Positions 52,315-61,744 are shown, counted from the first letter of the stretch. The stretch is DNA of 64,000 bases from Elizabethkingia miricola (GCF_001675285.1 NZ_LSGQ01000001.1:554928-618927), one strand, 5' to 3'. The notes: generated from the letters alone by a model not told the origin. Translations and numbers: made by a program.

Positions 52315-53709
52315 ATGAGAAAAGCATATACTTCTTTTGCTTTACCTTTATTGAGTTTACTCGCGCTGTCATCATGTTCTAATGATGATTTTGTTGAACC
52401 GTTAGAATCTACTCCTTCAGCTGTAGTATCTACACAAGGATTTTATGTTGCCAACGAAGACTGGTTTGGACACGATAACGGCTCTGTAAACTATTTTAAA
52501 AACGATGGTTCCATTATATACAGAGCATATCGTGCAGCCAACAATGGTGAAAAACTGGGTATAACTACACAATTTGCCACTATTTACGGTAACAATGCTT
52601 ACCTAATATCCAAGCAGAAAAACAGATTAGTTGTGGCAGATGCCAAAACTTTAAAAATGAAAGCTGTGCTTACCGAAATTGGTGGTGACGGACGTGCCTT
52701 TGTGGGTATAAACCCTAAGAAAGCTTATATTTCTACAGGTAACGGAATTTCTATATTCAATATTGAAACACTAAAAGTAGAAGGGAGTATCACAGGAGTG
52801 AGCGGCCAAACGGGAAATATGCTTTTAGTAGGTGATTATGTAATTGCTATCACACAATCGAAGGGAGCTTATGTAATCAATACCAAAACCAATACTGTAG
52901 AAAAATTAATCAGCGGAACCGACTTTGCTTCTGTTGTACAAAGTAAAGATGGTAAAGTATGGATAGGAGCCAATAAAAAATTAATCCAGATCGATCCTTA
53001 TACATTAGAAAAAACGGACGAAATTGATATTACAAATGCTCCAATCGGTGCAACATGGTATGCATGGACTGCAGGAAGCCTTTCTGCGAGTACAAAACAA
53101 AATGTATTGTATTGGGCAAAGGGAAATTCAGTTGTGAAATATAATATAGCAACTAAATCACTTAATACTTCTTTTTATGATTTAGGCAAAGACGATCAGG
53201 GTGTACAGCTTTCTTTTTACGGAGCAGGACTGCGTGTAGATCCATTGACAGATAAACTTGTATTAACGGTAAAACGTAATGGCTGGGGCGATGCCGGCAG
53301 TTACAACTGGATACATATCGTAGGCAATACCGGTACTTTAGAAAAGAGCATCGTTGTAAATGGAGGTAATGGTACCAGTTCCCAAGACGAACGTTATTAC
53401 TGGTTCCCGGCAGTACCTTTCTTCGAAGATGTAAATGCGCCAGAAATTTTATTGAACAAGATAATTATAGCACCTGGAAAAAGAAGAGCTATTGCCCTGA
53501 ATGATAAGATTGTTGATGCTGATAATATTTCTTCTTCTATTGTAAAATCTATCAGCGCTAAAGGAACTGAACTTGCCACTTACGAGCTGAAAACAGATTC
53601 GCTTATTATAAAAGCTAAAGAATTGACAGGAAAAGAAAGAATTACCATTTCGGCAGTTTCTAATGGTAAATATGTAGAAAAAACAGTCAATATAGACGTT
53701 ACACAATAA
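52315..53709 (+). CDS. DUF5074 beta-propeller lipoprotein, second BtuG-like protein
   Basis: 464 residues. Lipobox near Cys22 (LALSSC), propeller repeats (GFYVANEDWFGHDNGSVNYF, GDYVIAITQSKGAYVINT) and a C-terminal extension of about 90 residues with a bacterial-Ig-like fold (ITISAVSNGKYVEKTVNI). Second propeller of the B12 locus, more diverged than the first. Followed by a bidirectional terminator. Confidence 0.82.
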   Translation: MRKAYTSFALPLLSLLALSSCSNDDFVEPLESTPSAVVSTQGFYVANEDWFGHDNGSVNYFKNDGSIIYRAYRAANNGEKLGITTQFATIYGNNAYLISKQKNRLVVADAKTLKMKAVLTEIGGDGRAFVGINPKKAYISTGNGISIFNIETLKVEGSITGVSGQTGNMLLVGDYVIAITQSKGAYVINTKTNTVEKLISGTDFASVVQSKDGKVWIGANKKLIQIDPYTLEKTDEIDITNAPIGATWYAWTAGSLSASTKQNVLYWAKGNSVVKYNIATKSLNTSFYDLGKDDQGVQLSFYGAGLRVDPLTDKLVLTVKRNGWGDAGSYNWIHIVGNTGTLEKSIVVNGGNGTSSQDERYYWFPAVPFFEDVNAPEILLNKIIIAPGKRRAIALNDKIVDADNISSSIVKSISAKGTELATYELKTDSLIIKAKELTGKERITISAVSNGKYVEKTVNIDVTQ

Positions 53710-53732
53710 TAATTTAAAGTAATTTAACTTGT

Positions 53733-53766
53733 AAGAAAGGGATCCGAATATTCAGATCCCTTTCTT
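53733..53766. terminator. Bidirectional terminator between the B12 locus and SulP
   Basis: 12-bp perfect stem AAGAAAGGGATC / GATCCCTTTCTT with a 10-base loop, followed by a T-rich run. Confidence 0.85.
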
Positions 53767-53784
53767 CATTTTTATTTGATAAAA

Positions 53785-55314
53785 CTATTCCGGCATTACA
53801 TTATACACAGGATCCTCTTCAATATCTACCTCTATAAATCCGCCGGCGTTTTCCAACAAGCGTATACAATCTGCACTCAGGTGTCTTAATACAACCTCTT
53901 TATTATGATTTTTATATTGCTCTGTCAATTTTTTTAATACTTCAATAGCCGACATATCTGCTACACGGGATTCTTTAAAATCAATAATTATTTTGTCTGT
54001 GTCTGTAAGCGCATCAAATTTATCCATAAAAGCTGTTGTACTTCCGAAAAACAGCGGTCCGTATATTTCATATACTCTGTTTCCATTTTCATTCAGAGAT
54101 TTTCGTGCACGTATTCTTTTAGCATTGTCCCATGCAAATACCAATGCAGAAATAATAACACCTACTAACACAGCTAGTGCAAGATTATGAAGTACAACTG
54201 TTATAACAGCTACCAATATTCCGACAAAAATATCGGACTTGGGCATTTTATTCACAATCTTTAAAGAAACCCACTGAAATGTTCCTATTGCCACCATCAT
54301 CATTACACCAACCAAAGCTGCCATAGGAATCTGTTCGATCACTGGTCCGCCCACCAGAATAATCAGCAGTATCGTTAATGCTCCTATAATTGCAGATATT
54401 CTGGTTCTGGCTCCCGCTCCAATATTGACAAGTGTTTGAGCAACCATAGCACATCCGCCCATTCCTCCGAAAAAGCCATTGACAATATTAGCTGTACCCT
54501 GAGCCATTGCTTCTCTGTTGGACTCTCCTTTTGTTCTGGTAATTTCATCCACCATATTTAGCGTCAGCAAAGATTCCACAAGCCCCACTCCTGCCATAAT
54601 CAGGGAATAGGGAAAGATTATCTTAAGCGTTTCCGTATTAAATGGAATTGCAGGTATATGAAAAGAAGGTAATGATCCGCTTACTGAAGCAATATCCACA
54701 ACTTTTTTAGTATCTATATTCAGAAAATAGGCAAGAACCGATACTATGATAATAGCTACCAAAGATGATGGAACAGCCTTTGTAATTTTCGGAAAAATAA
54801 GTACTATGGCAATTGTAAGTAATGTAAGCCCGGCCATTATATACAGCATACTTCCGTTCATCCAGCCACTCACTCCATTCTGTACTATTTTGAATTGAGC
54901 CACCTGAGCCATAAAAATAATAATTGCCAAACCATTCAGAAAGCCATACATTACAGGCTGCGGGATTAGTCTTACAAATTTCCCTAATTTAAAAATGCCC
55001 ACCAATAACTGAAGTATACCAGCCAATACAACTGCTGCCAGCAGATATTGTACTCCATGAGAAGCAGCCAAAGCCATCAGCACAACAACAGTAGCTCCTG
55101 CACCACCGGACACCATTCCGGGTCTGCCTCCCAAAACAGCCGTCACAATTCCCATAAGGAAAGCAGCATAAAGTCCCATTAATGGAGATAAGCCTGCTAA
55201 TATGGCAAAGGACAGAGATTCCGGAATCATGGTCATGGCTACGGTTAGTCCTGCCAGTATTTCATTCTTAAAATTGATATTCCGGAGTGATTGAAAATTT
55301 AAAAGATTATTCAT
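53785..55314 (-). CDS. SulP-family anion transporter with STAS domain
   Basis: 509 residues from the ATG at 55314 (MNNLLNFQSLRNINFKNE); the longer frame adds 21 residues before the first helix. Membrane domain about 25-390 with the SulP signature AMTMIPESLSFAILAGLSPLMGLY, and a C-terminal STAS domain (about 410-500: KIIIDFKESRVADMSAIEVLKKL). Transports sulfate, bicarbonate or other anions; specificity not readable from sequence. A sulfur cluster nearby makes sulfate tempting but not shown. Confidence 0.92.
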   Translation of the reverse strand: MNNLLNFQSLRNINFKNEILAGLTVAMTMIPESLSFAILAGLSPLMGLYAAFLMGIVTAVLGGRPGMVSGGAGATVVVLMALAASHGVQYLLAAVVLAGILQLLVGIFKLGKFVRLIPQPVMYGFLNGLAIIIFMAQVAQFKIVQNGVSGWMNGSMLYIMAGLTLLTIAIVLIFPKITKAVPSSLVAIIIVSVLAYFLNIDTKKVVDIASVSGSLPSFHIPAIPFNTETLKIIFPYSLIMAGVGLVESLLTLNMVDEITRTKGESNREAMAQGTANIVNGFFGGMGGCAMVAQTLVNIGAGARTRISAIIGALTILLIILVGGPVIEQIPMAALVGVMMMVAIGTFQWVSLKIVNKMPKSDIFVGILVAVITVVLHNLALAVLVGVIISALVFAWDNAKRIRARKSLNENGNRVYEIYGPLFFGSTTAFMDKFDALTDTDKIIIDFKESRVADMSAIEVLKKLTEQYKNHNKEVVLRHLSADCIRLLENAGGFIEVDIEEDPVYNVMPE

Positions 55315-55530
55315 AAAGCTGAGTGTATAAATTCCGGCCTCAGAGAATCCCGGCCAAAAAAGTATTTTGCAATTCAAAGTTTATCTGATACAAAATACTG
55401 CCTGCAAAAATACGGAAAACTATAGATGCTGAAAAGCACAAGCCGGAAATATCTTTATAACAACTCCTATCCAACAAACACATAAAGTATTATATTTCAG
55501 ATATTTTCATTAACTTTAAACAAAAACATT

Positions 55531-55863
55531 ATGGGAAAATTTGAAATTTCAAAAAGAAAAAATGGTGAATTTCAGTTTAATCTGAAAGCAACTAACGGGC
55601 AGGTAATCTTAGCAAGCGAAGGTTATTCCACTAAGGCTAACTGCGAAAATGGTATAGAATCGGTAAAGAAAAATTCACAGGATGAGAATAAATTCGACAA
55701 GAAGACTTCATCCAATGGCAAGCATTATTTCAACCTCAAAGCAACAAACGGGCAGATTATTGGTACAAGCGAAATGTATGAAAGTGCAGCCGGCAGAGAT
55801 AACGGTATAGCTTCTGTAAGAAATAATGCTCCTGAAGCTTCCGTAGAAGATACAACAGTATAA
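55531..55863 (+). CDS. YegP-like DUF1508 protein with two repeats
   Basis: 110 residues made of two tandem DUF1508 (UPF0339) modules: KFEISKRKNGEFQFNLKATNGQVI and the near copy KKTSSNGKHYFNLKATNGQII, each about 50 residues. A stress-associated small cytosolic protein of unknown biochemistry. Terminator hairpin follows at 55885. Confidence 0.93.
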   Translation: MGKFEISKRKNGEFQFNLKATNGQVILASEGYSTKANCENGIESVKKNSQDENKFDKKTSSNGKHYFNLKATNGQIIGTSEMYESAAGRDNGIASVRNNAPEASVEDTTV

Positions 55864-55884
55864 ATTATTATTCAATAACAACAT

Positions 55885-55920
55885 AAACCCCACAGATCTA
55901 AAAATCTATGGGGTTTTATA
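55885..55920. terminator. Terminator hairpin after DUF1508, ACCCCACAG type
   Basis: Stem AAACCCCA + AGAT with one C/A mismatch, same design as the hairpin at 24796, then TTTTATATTTA. Convergent position between the DUF1508 and YeeE/YedE genes. Confidence 0.75.
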
Positions 55921-55944
55921 TTTATACCTAAAGTATATATCAAA

Positions 55945-56391
55945 TTAATGTGGTAATCTGCTCCTTATCAATCCATATACCCATGTTCCGGCTATTGCAC
56001 TTAGCAATGTAACAATGATAACGGTAACACCCGTACCTATTTGTGCAAACAGGGGTCCGGGACATGCACCGGTAACAGCCCATCCGAAACCAAACAACAA
56101 CCCTCCATAGATTTGGCCTTTATTAAACTGCTTAGGCGTAATAGAAATTGACTCTCCGTGAATAGTTTTAATATTGAACTTCTTGATGATCCAGACTGAA
56201 ATCATTCCCGTAAGTACAGCACTTCCTATAATTCCGTACATATGAAAAGACTGAAGTCTGAACATCTCCTGAATACGGAACCAACTGACCACTTCAGATT
56301 TTACAAAGATAATTCCAAAAAGGATCCCTACTAACATATATTTCAGGTTGGAATACCACTTGCTCCTTACTTTTTTTAAATTATTATTCAT
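55945..56391 (-). CDS. YeeE/YedE-family sulfur transporter component (DUF6691-like)
   Basis: 148 residues, 4 membrane helices. Conserved Cys motif GWAVTGACPGPLFAQIG (near 97-113), the thiosulfate-path cysteine of YeeE/TsuA. Half of a two-gene split transporter with the next gene upstream (56402); 10-base gap. Imports or handles thiosulfate or a related sulfane sulfur. Confidence 0.85.
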   Translation of the reverse strand: MNNNLKKVRSKWYSNLKYMLVGILFGIIFVKSEVVSWFRIQEMFRLQSFHMYGIIGSAVLTGMISVWIIKKFNIKTIHGESISITPKQFNKGQIYGGLLFGFGWAVTGACPGPLFAQIGTGVTVIIVTLLSAIAGTWVYGLIRSRLPH

Positions 56392-56401
56392 GTATTACAG
56401 A

Positions 56402-56965
56402 TTAAAGACTAAGAATAAAGGGTAGAATTAAATTTGCCATAATAAAACCACCCACCATAAAACAAATTGTAGCAATTAATGAAGGCCATTGCAGATTAGA
56501 CAACCCCATAATTGCATGTCCGCTTGTACAACCTCCCGCATAGCGGGTACCGAATCCTACTAAAAATCCACCAACAATCATCATGATAAACCCTCTTATA
56601 CTAAGCAATGCGCTCCAGTTGAATATTTCTGCTGGCACCATATTACCATAATCAGTAATTCCATAACTGCTCAATTCTTCAGCAAGTTTTGGATTTACCT
56701 TAACAGGATCGGAATTATTTAACAAAGTAACCGCTATAACTCCACCCAAAAATATTCCGAATACAAAAAACAGATTCCATGCTTCTTTCTTCCAATCGTA
56801 TTTAAAAAAAGAAATATTAGCAGGTATACATGAGGCGCAAATATGCCGTAATGATGAGCTTATTCCAAAAGATTTATTCCCCAGAATTAGCAATACAGGT
56901 ACAGTAAGCCCAATGAGCGGACCAGCAATATACCATGGCCAAGGTTGTTTCAAAAATTCTATCAT
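56402..56965 (-). CDS. YeeE/YedE-family thiosulfate/sulfur transporter subunit
   Basis: 187 residues, about 5 helices. Two cysteine motifs: HICASCIPANISFF (near 41-54) and GFGTRYAGGCTSGHAIMGLSNLQ (split family motif, Cys near 143). Together with the 148-residue neighbour it reconstitutes a full YeeE-like transporter. 18 bases after the MBL-rhodanese gene. Confidence 0.88.
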   Translation of the reverse strand: MIEFLKQPWPWYIAGPLIGLTVPVLLILGNKSFGISSSLRHICASCIPANISFFKYDWKKEAWNLFFVFGIFLGGVIAVTLLNNSDPVKVNPKLAEELSSYGITDYGNMVPAEIFNWSALLSIRGFIMMIVGGFLVGFGTRYAGGCTSGHAIMGLSNLQWPSLIATICFMVGGFIMANLILPFILSL

Positions 56966-56983
56966 ATTACATTCGTTCTTAAA

Positions 56984-58393
56984 TTATTTCATGGTTTTAC
57001 TTTGACATATAAAATCCGTTGTTGGCACTTCTGTTAATTTAATCTTACCAAAGCCACCTTCCACTTCTGTGAAATTGCGATAACCTCTCGCCTGAAGAAT
57101 ACTTGCGGCAATCATACTTCTGTAACCTCCAGCACAGTGCAGGAAGAAATGTTCTTTCGGATCAATATCTTTTATCCAGGTATTGATATAAGCTAAAGGA
57201 CGGCTATATGCATCTGCTATATGCTCTGCAGCATATTCTCCTTCTTTTCTTACATCTATTATTTTTGCGTCTTCTGTGTACCTTTGAGCAAATTCCTCAG
57301 GGGCAATTCTGTCCACAGAATCAGTTTCTTTTCCTGCTGATTGCCATGCAGAAACACTTCCCTTCAGATAGCCCAATACATTATCAAAGCCTACACGGCT
57401 AAGGCGGGTAATAACTTCTTCTTCACTTCCTTCATCCGTCACCAATAATAGCGGCTGCTTTACATCTACTATCATTACACCCACCCATGGTGCAAAATCT
57501 CCTTTCACTCCGATATTTACTGACTGTGGAATAAAGCCTTTATGAAATTCTGCTGCAGGTCTTGTGTCCAGTATCAATGCTCCGGTTTCATCTGCCACAG
57601 CTTCAAAATCTTCTGCTGACAATGGGTTAAGCCCTTGTTCAAGAACATGATCAAAACTTTCATAGCCCTTTTTATTCATGGCAACATTCATGGCAAAATA
57701 TCCTGGCGGCGGTGTTAATCCGTCCGTAACTTCTTTTACAAAAGTTGCTTTATCCGGCTGATTCAGCGCATAGTTCGTTTTCTTCTGATTACCCAAAGTA
57801 TCCACTGTTTCCTTCTGCATGTTTTTACCACATGCACTTCCGGCTCCGTGAGCAGGATAAACTGTTATTTCATCTGATAAAGGCATAATCTTATTGATCA
57901 GACTATCATAAAGCATTCCTGCAAGATCTTCCTGTGTAAGGTCTTTACCTTTTTGGGCAAGATCCGGTCTTCCAACATCTCCTAAGAATAAAGTATCTCC
58001 CGAAAACAAAGCTGTTTCCTTTCCATTTTCGTCAATAAGCAGGTAGCATGAGCTTTCCATCGTATGTCCGGGTGTATGCAATACTTTTATTTTAATATTA
58101 CCTATCTCAAAAACTTCCTCGTCTTTAGCAATAATTGCTTCAAATTCAGGTTTTGCAGTTGGCCCGTAAACTATGGCTGCGCCTGTTTTATCACTCAAGT
58201 CAACATGCCCGGATACAAAATCTGCATGAAAGTGGGTCTCGAGAATATATTTAAGCTTCGCATTGTCCTCTTGTAATTTATCCAGATAGGGCTGCACCTC
58301 TCTTAAAGGATCTATAATTACGGCTTCTCCCTGGGATACAATGTAGTAAGCTCCCTGTGCAAGACATCCTGTATATATTTGTTCTACTTTCAT
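56984..58393 (-). CDS. CstB-like persulfide dioxygenase-rhodanese fusion
   Basis: 469 residues. N-terminal metallo-beta-lactamase domain (about 1-240) with ETHFHADFVSGH, where the last His of the usual motif is Phe, as in the ETHE1/CstB persulfide dioxygenases. A first rhodanese domain (about 255-355) has no Cys in its loop (pseudo-rhodanese). A second (about 365-460) has active Cys in HCAGGYRS. This MBL-pseudorhodanese-rhodanese order is that of Staphylococcus CstB, which oxidises persulfides to thiosulfate and sulfite. A Crp-like box lies upstream. Confidence 0.9.
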   Translation of the reverse strand: MKVEQIYTGCLAQGAYYIVSQGEAVIIDPLREVQPYLDKLQEDNAKLKYILETHFHADFVSGHVDLSDKTGAAIVYGPTAKPEFEAIIAKDEEVFEIGNIKIKVLHTPGHTMESSCYLLIDENGKETALFSGDTLFLGDVGRPDLAQKGKDLTQEDLAGMLYDSLINKIMPLSDEITVYPAHGAGSACGKNMQKETVDTLGNQKKTNYALNQPDKATFVKEVTDGLTPPPGYFAMNVAMNKKGYESFDHVLEQGLNPLSAEDFEAVADETGALILDTRPAAEFHKGFIPQSVNIGVKGDFAPWVGVMIVDVKQPLLLVTDEGSEEEVITRLSRVGFDNVLGYLKGSVSAWQSAGKETDSVDRIAPEEFAQRYTEDAKIIDVRKEGEYAAEHIADAYSRPLAYINTWIKDIDPKEHFFLHCAGGYRSMIAASILQARGYRNFTEVEGGFGKIKLTEVPTTDFICQSKTMK

Positions 58394-58418
58394 TTTATTA
58401 CATTTTAATTTAGTGGAG

Positions 58419-58467
58419 TAAAGTTATCATTATAAAATATGCTGTACAGCTACTTTTGTCACATAAG
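58419..58467 (-). promoter_or_regulatory. Crp/Fnr-like box and promoter of the persulfide dioxygenase gene
   Basis: Minus-strand TGTGACAAAAGTAGCT (58463-58448) with flanks, 18 bases from a -7 box TAACTTTA (58426-58419). The same 23-base element occurs before tauE with identical spacing. Centre of the box lies about 42 bases from the predicted start, a class II activator position. Confidence 0.65.
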
Positions 58468-59244
58468 AATTTCTTTTGCAAGAATATAGGTTCCCATAAC
58501 CAGTATAAACCAGCCAAAAGCAGGTTTCAGCTTCTTTCCATCTATTCTACGGGAGAAAAAACTCCCTATATATATTCCGATAACAGCCATGGCTGTTATG
58601 CCTATTAAAAATGACCAGTGTATGGTGGTTTGGTGTAACGAGAATATAAATCCGCTAAGAGAATTAAGTGCAATAATAGCAAGTGAGGTCCCTATAGCAG
58701 TTTTCATAGGCATTTTAAGCAATCCAACAAGCGCAGGGATAATCATAAATCCTCCGCCTGCGCCAATAAGCCCGGTCAATAGCCCCACAATAATCCCTTG
58801 AACAGCTACCAAAAGGTAGCCAGAATTACTTTCTGACAAATTTTCAGATTGAATTTTACGGATCATTTTATACGCTGCAACAACCATTAGTACAGCGAAC
58901 AATAACATGATAAAATTATCCTTGGTAATTATAATACTTCCTATCTGAGTCAGTTTCTGTGGGATTGTAGGAAGTAAAAAATTTCTTGACAGAAACACCG
59001 AAATAACGGAAGGAACTCCGAATATAATGACTGTTTTGAAGTCTACCCAAGCCTTTCGAAAGTAGGATACAGATCCGGCTATACTCGTTACGCCTACAAT
59101 AAAAAGAGAATATACTGTAGCCTGAACAGTTCCTATGCTAAATAAATAAACCAAGACAGGTACTGTAAGAATACTACCTCCACCCCCTATCAGCCCTAAA
59201 GATACACCTATTAAAACAGATGCTAAATAACCCGCTATTTCCAT
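58459..59244 (-). CDS. TauE/SafE-family sulfite exporter
   Basis: 261 residues, about 8 helices. Two TauE repeats with GLIGGGGSILTVPVLVYL near 18-35 and GLIGAGGGFMIIPALVGLL near 158-177. Probably exports sulfite or another organosulfur anion made by the persulfide dioxygenase. Lies downstream of the second Crp-like box. Confidence 0.9.
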   Translation of the reverse strand: MEIAGYLASVLIGVSLGLIGGGGSILTVPVLVYLFSIGTVQATVYSLFIVGVTSIAGSVSYFRKAWVDFKTVIIFGVPSVISVFLSRNFLLPTIPQKLTQIGSIIITKDNFIMLLFAVLMVVAAYKMIRKIQSENLSESNSGYLLVAVQGIIVGLLTGLIGAGGGFMIIPALVGLLKMPMKTAIGTSLAIIALNSLSGFIFSLHQTTIHWSFLIGITAMAVIGIYIGSFFSRRIDGKKLKPAFGWFILVMGTYILAKEILM

Positions 59245-59265
59245 TACATTTTACAATTGATGCTG

Positions 59266-59314
59266 CAAAAATGAAATACTCGGAATAATTATACAGCTAC
59301 TTTTGTCACATAAG
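59266..59314 (-). promoter_or_regulatory. Crp/Fnr-like box and promoter of tauE
   Basis: Same 23-base element as at 58445-58467 (59292-59314 here), 18 bases from -7 box CATTTTTG (59273-59266). It overlaps the end of the Crp/Fnr regulator gene. Confidence 0.6.
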
Positions 59315-59929
59315 GGTAATTTTATTTCTTCCAAGCTTTACGGTTCCGTTTTCTTCAAGCTGTTTTAACAATCTGGAGACCACAGCTCTTGCTGTACCCA
59401 ATTCGTTCGCAAGCTGCTCGTGGGTTGTCTGAATTGTTTTGGACACTGCAAGAGAAGATTTCTTTTGCAATAGATCCAGTAATCTTTCATCTACTTTTTT
59501 AAAGGCGATGGCATTTACAACCTCCAGAAGTTCTTCAAATCTTTTATGGTACAATCTGAAAATATAATCCAGCCATTGTGGATATTCTTTAATAAAAAGT
59601 GAAACCTTATCTACCGGAAGAAAAAGAATTTCCGCATCCTCTTCTACCTCAGCCCTGACCTTGCTCGTATCATTATGCAATCCACCAAGAAAAGACATAA
59701 TGCAGCTTTCTCCTGGTTTTATGTAATACAACAGAATCTCGCGCCCGTCCTCTTCGGTACGGATTACCTTCAAATTTCCTTTTATCACGATAGGAATAGC
59801 CCGGATATAGGAATTTTCATCCTGAATAATACTTCCTGCCTTATAGTCTTTTTGTATGCTATTAGCATATAATCTTTCAATCAGTTCGGGTGAAAATTCA
59901 AATTCGGAGATTTGCCGCAGCTCTGTCAT
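59306..59929 (-). CDS. Crp/Fnr-family regulator of the sulfur cluster
   Basis: 207 residues. N-terminal cNMP-like domain (about 20-130) with a single Cys in GESCIMSF near residue 76, C-terminal HTH_Crp (about 150-203, TTHEQLANELGTARAVVSRLLKQLEENG). No Fnr cysteine cluster. Repeated Crp-like boxes in front of the two neighbouring transcripts make it the likely activator. The Cys could sense persulfide (inference). Confidence 0.85.
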   Translation of the reverse strand: MTELRQISEFEFSPELIERLYANSIQKDYKAGSIIQDENSYIRAIPIVIKGNLKVIRTEEDGREILLYYIKPGESCIMSFLGGLHNDTSKVRAEVEEDAEILFLPVDKVSLFIKEYPQWLDYIFRLYHKRFEELLEVVNAIAFKKVDERLLDLLQKKSSLAVSKTIQTTHEQLANELGTARAVVSRLLKQLEENGTVKLGRNKITLM

Positions 59930-59938
59930 ATTTCGGAA

Positions 59939-61744
59939 TTATTCTATTCTAAGTTTTTTCAGATTCTGTCTGTAAGCATCCATAATTGTAGACTTGGTAA
60001 TATAACCAATATATTTTCCGTCTTTCATTAATAAGACATAGTCATGTCGGCTTTCTTCCATCATCCTGATTATTTTGGCTGTTGCCTCATCAACGGAGAC
60101 CGTATTTGCCGGAATTATAAATTCGGAAAAATCAATTTCATTATTGGAAAATAGCGGCTTTCGGACATCATTAAGCATAATAATTCCCTGAATGATTAAT
60201 GACCTGTCGAGTACCGGAATAAAATACTGATTGGTATTGGTGAATATATCTTTGATTTCCGCCGGGGTAAAATCTGTGAATACTGTTTTCAGGTGGCTGC
60301 TGTATAATAAGCTTACATCGATTTTATCCAGAATATTTCGGTCTTTATCGGATGTAAAAACAATACCCTTATCTGCAATGCTATAGATATCCATGCTATA
60401 ATTATCATACCTCTTTGCAATGGCATAACTTATGGAAGAAACCAACATCAGTGGAATTATCAGCCCATAACCTCCGGTTATCTCAGCAATAAGAAAGATT
60501 GCTGTGAGTGGCGCATGGAACAATCCACTCAGTAAAGCTGCCATACCCACGACAGTAAAATTATCTATAGGCAGGTTTTTAATACCGATAAGCGTCACAA
60601 CCTTGGAAACCAGATAACCTAAGTAGGAACCTACAAAAAGTGAAGGCGCAAAATTTCCACCATTACCACCGCTTCCCAATGTTAAACCTGTAGCTATAGA
60701 TTTAATCATCATCGTAATCAGCACAAAAAGCATAATCCACCATTCATTTCCGTTAAGGTGCTCAAACAATGAATTATCCAGTAATTCTCCTGCTTGATTA
60801 TTAGCCAGTACCTTTATATTTTCATAACCTTCACCAAATAATGGCGGAAACAAAAATATAAGCATTCCCAGAATACCTGCTCCCACAAATGCTCTTGTAT
60901 ATACATTCTTGGAATAGCTTCCTATACGGTGCTCAACCCACCGAAAGAGCCGTGCATGATATACCGATAAAAAGCCTGCAATAATCCCCAGGAGAACATA
61001 ATAAATGGTATTATGGTAATCGAAATTCAGCCCTCTTTTAAAAGATAACAGTATACCTCCCTTCAGTGTCAAATTCGACATAATTGCTCCTGTGGCCGAG
61101 GAAATCATAATTGGAATAAATGCAGAAACACTCATATCTGCCAATATCACTTCTATTGCAAATAATACTCCGGCAACCGGAGCATTAAAAGCCGTAGCAA
61201 TCCCAGCTGCTACTCCACATGCCAGCAAAAGCGTCCTGTCTTTATAGTTCAGCCGGAAATCCTGTGCATAATTAGAACCTAAAGCTGCTCCGGTAATTGT
61301 AATCGGAGATTCCAAACCTGCAGATCCTCCCATACCAACCGTTAATGAGCTGGTCACAATCTGTGCATACATTTGTTTTTTTGGCATAAATCCAGATCTC
61401 TTGGCAACCGCAATCATAATCTGAGCTGTTCCCTTCTCGAGAGAGCCATTAAGAAATTTACGGATAATCAGTACAGTAAGTACAATACCTAGTATGGGCA
61501 GTATACTGTTCAGATAAGGTAACTTCAAAATTTTATTAACATAAGTTGTGAACTGGAAAACGCTATGTGCGAAGGTTTTCAGAACAGTCACTGCCAACGC
61601 AGAAGTTATACCGACAATAACACACGAGAAATACAGAAACTGCCTGTCCGACAATACGATCCTTAGCAGACCCAATATACTTTTTATGTTGTATATGCTG
61701 CGGCGTATAAATTTTGGAGTTTTAGATTTCTTAATTTTTGGCAT
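59939..61744 (-). CDS. ClC-family chloride channel with CBS domains
   Basis: 601 residues. ClC core (about 30-430: GGSAGLESPITITG with gating Glu, APVAGVLFAIEVILA, TLGSGGNGGNFAPS) and a tandem CBS pair (about 450-590). 9 bases before the Crp/Fnr gene. Unlike the ClC at 37532 it has regulatory CBS domains. Confidence 0.92.
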   Translation of the reverse strand: MPKIKKSKTPKFIRRSIYNIKSILGLLRIVLSDRQFLYFSCVIVGITSALAVTVLKTFAHSVFQFTTYVNKILKLPYLNSILPILGIVLTVLIIRKFLNGSLEKGTAQIMIAVAKRSGFMPKKQMYAQIVTSSLTVGMGGSAGLESPITITGAALGSNYAQDFRLNYKDRTLLLACGVAAGIATAFNAPVAGVLFAIEVILADMSVSAFIPIMISSATGAIMSNLTLKGGILLSFKRGLNFDYHNTIYYVLLGIIAGFLSVYHARLFRWVEHRIGSYSKNVYTRAFVGAGILGMLIFLFPPLFGEGYENIKVLANNQAGELLDNSLFEHLNGNEWWIMLFVLITMMIKSIATGLTLGSGGNGGNFAPSLFVGSYLGYLVSKVVTLIGIKNLPIDNFTVVGMAALLSGLFHAPLTAIFLIAEITGGYGLIIPLMLVSSISYAIAKRYDNYSMDIYSIADKGIVFTSDKDRNILDKIDVSLLYSSHLKTVFTDFTPAEIKDIFTNTNQYFIPVLDRSLIIQGIIMLNDVRKPLFSNNEIDFSEFIIPANTVSVDEATAKIIRMMEESRHDYVLLMKDGKYIGYITKSTIMDAYRQNLKKLRIE

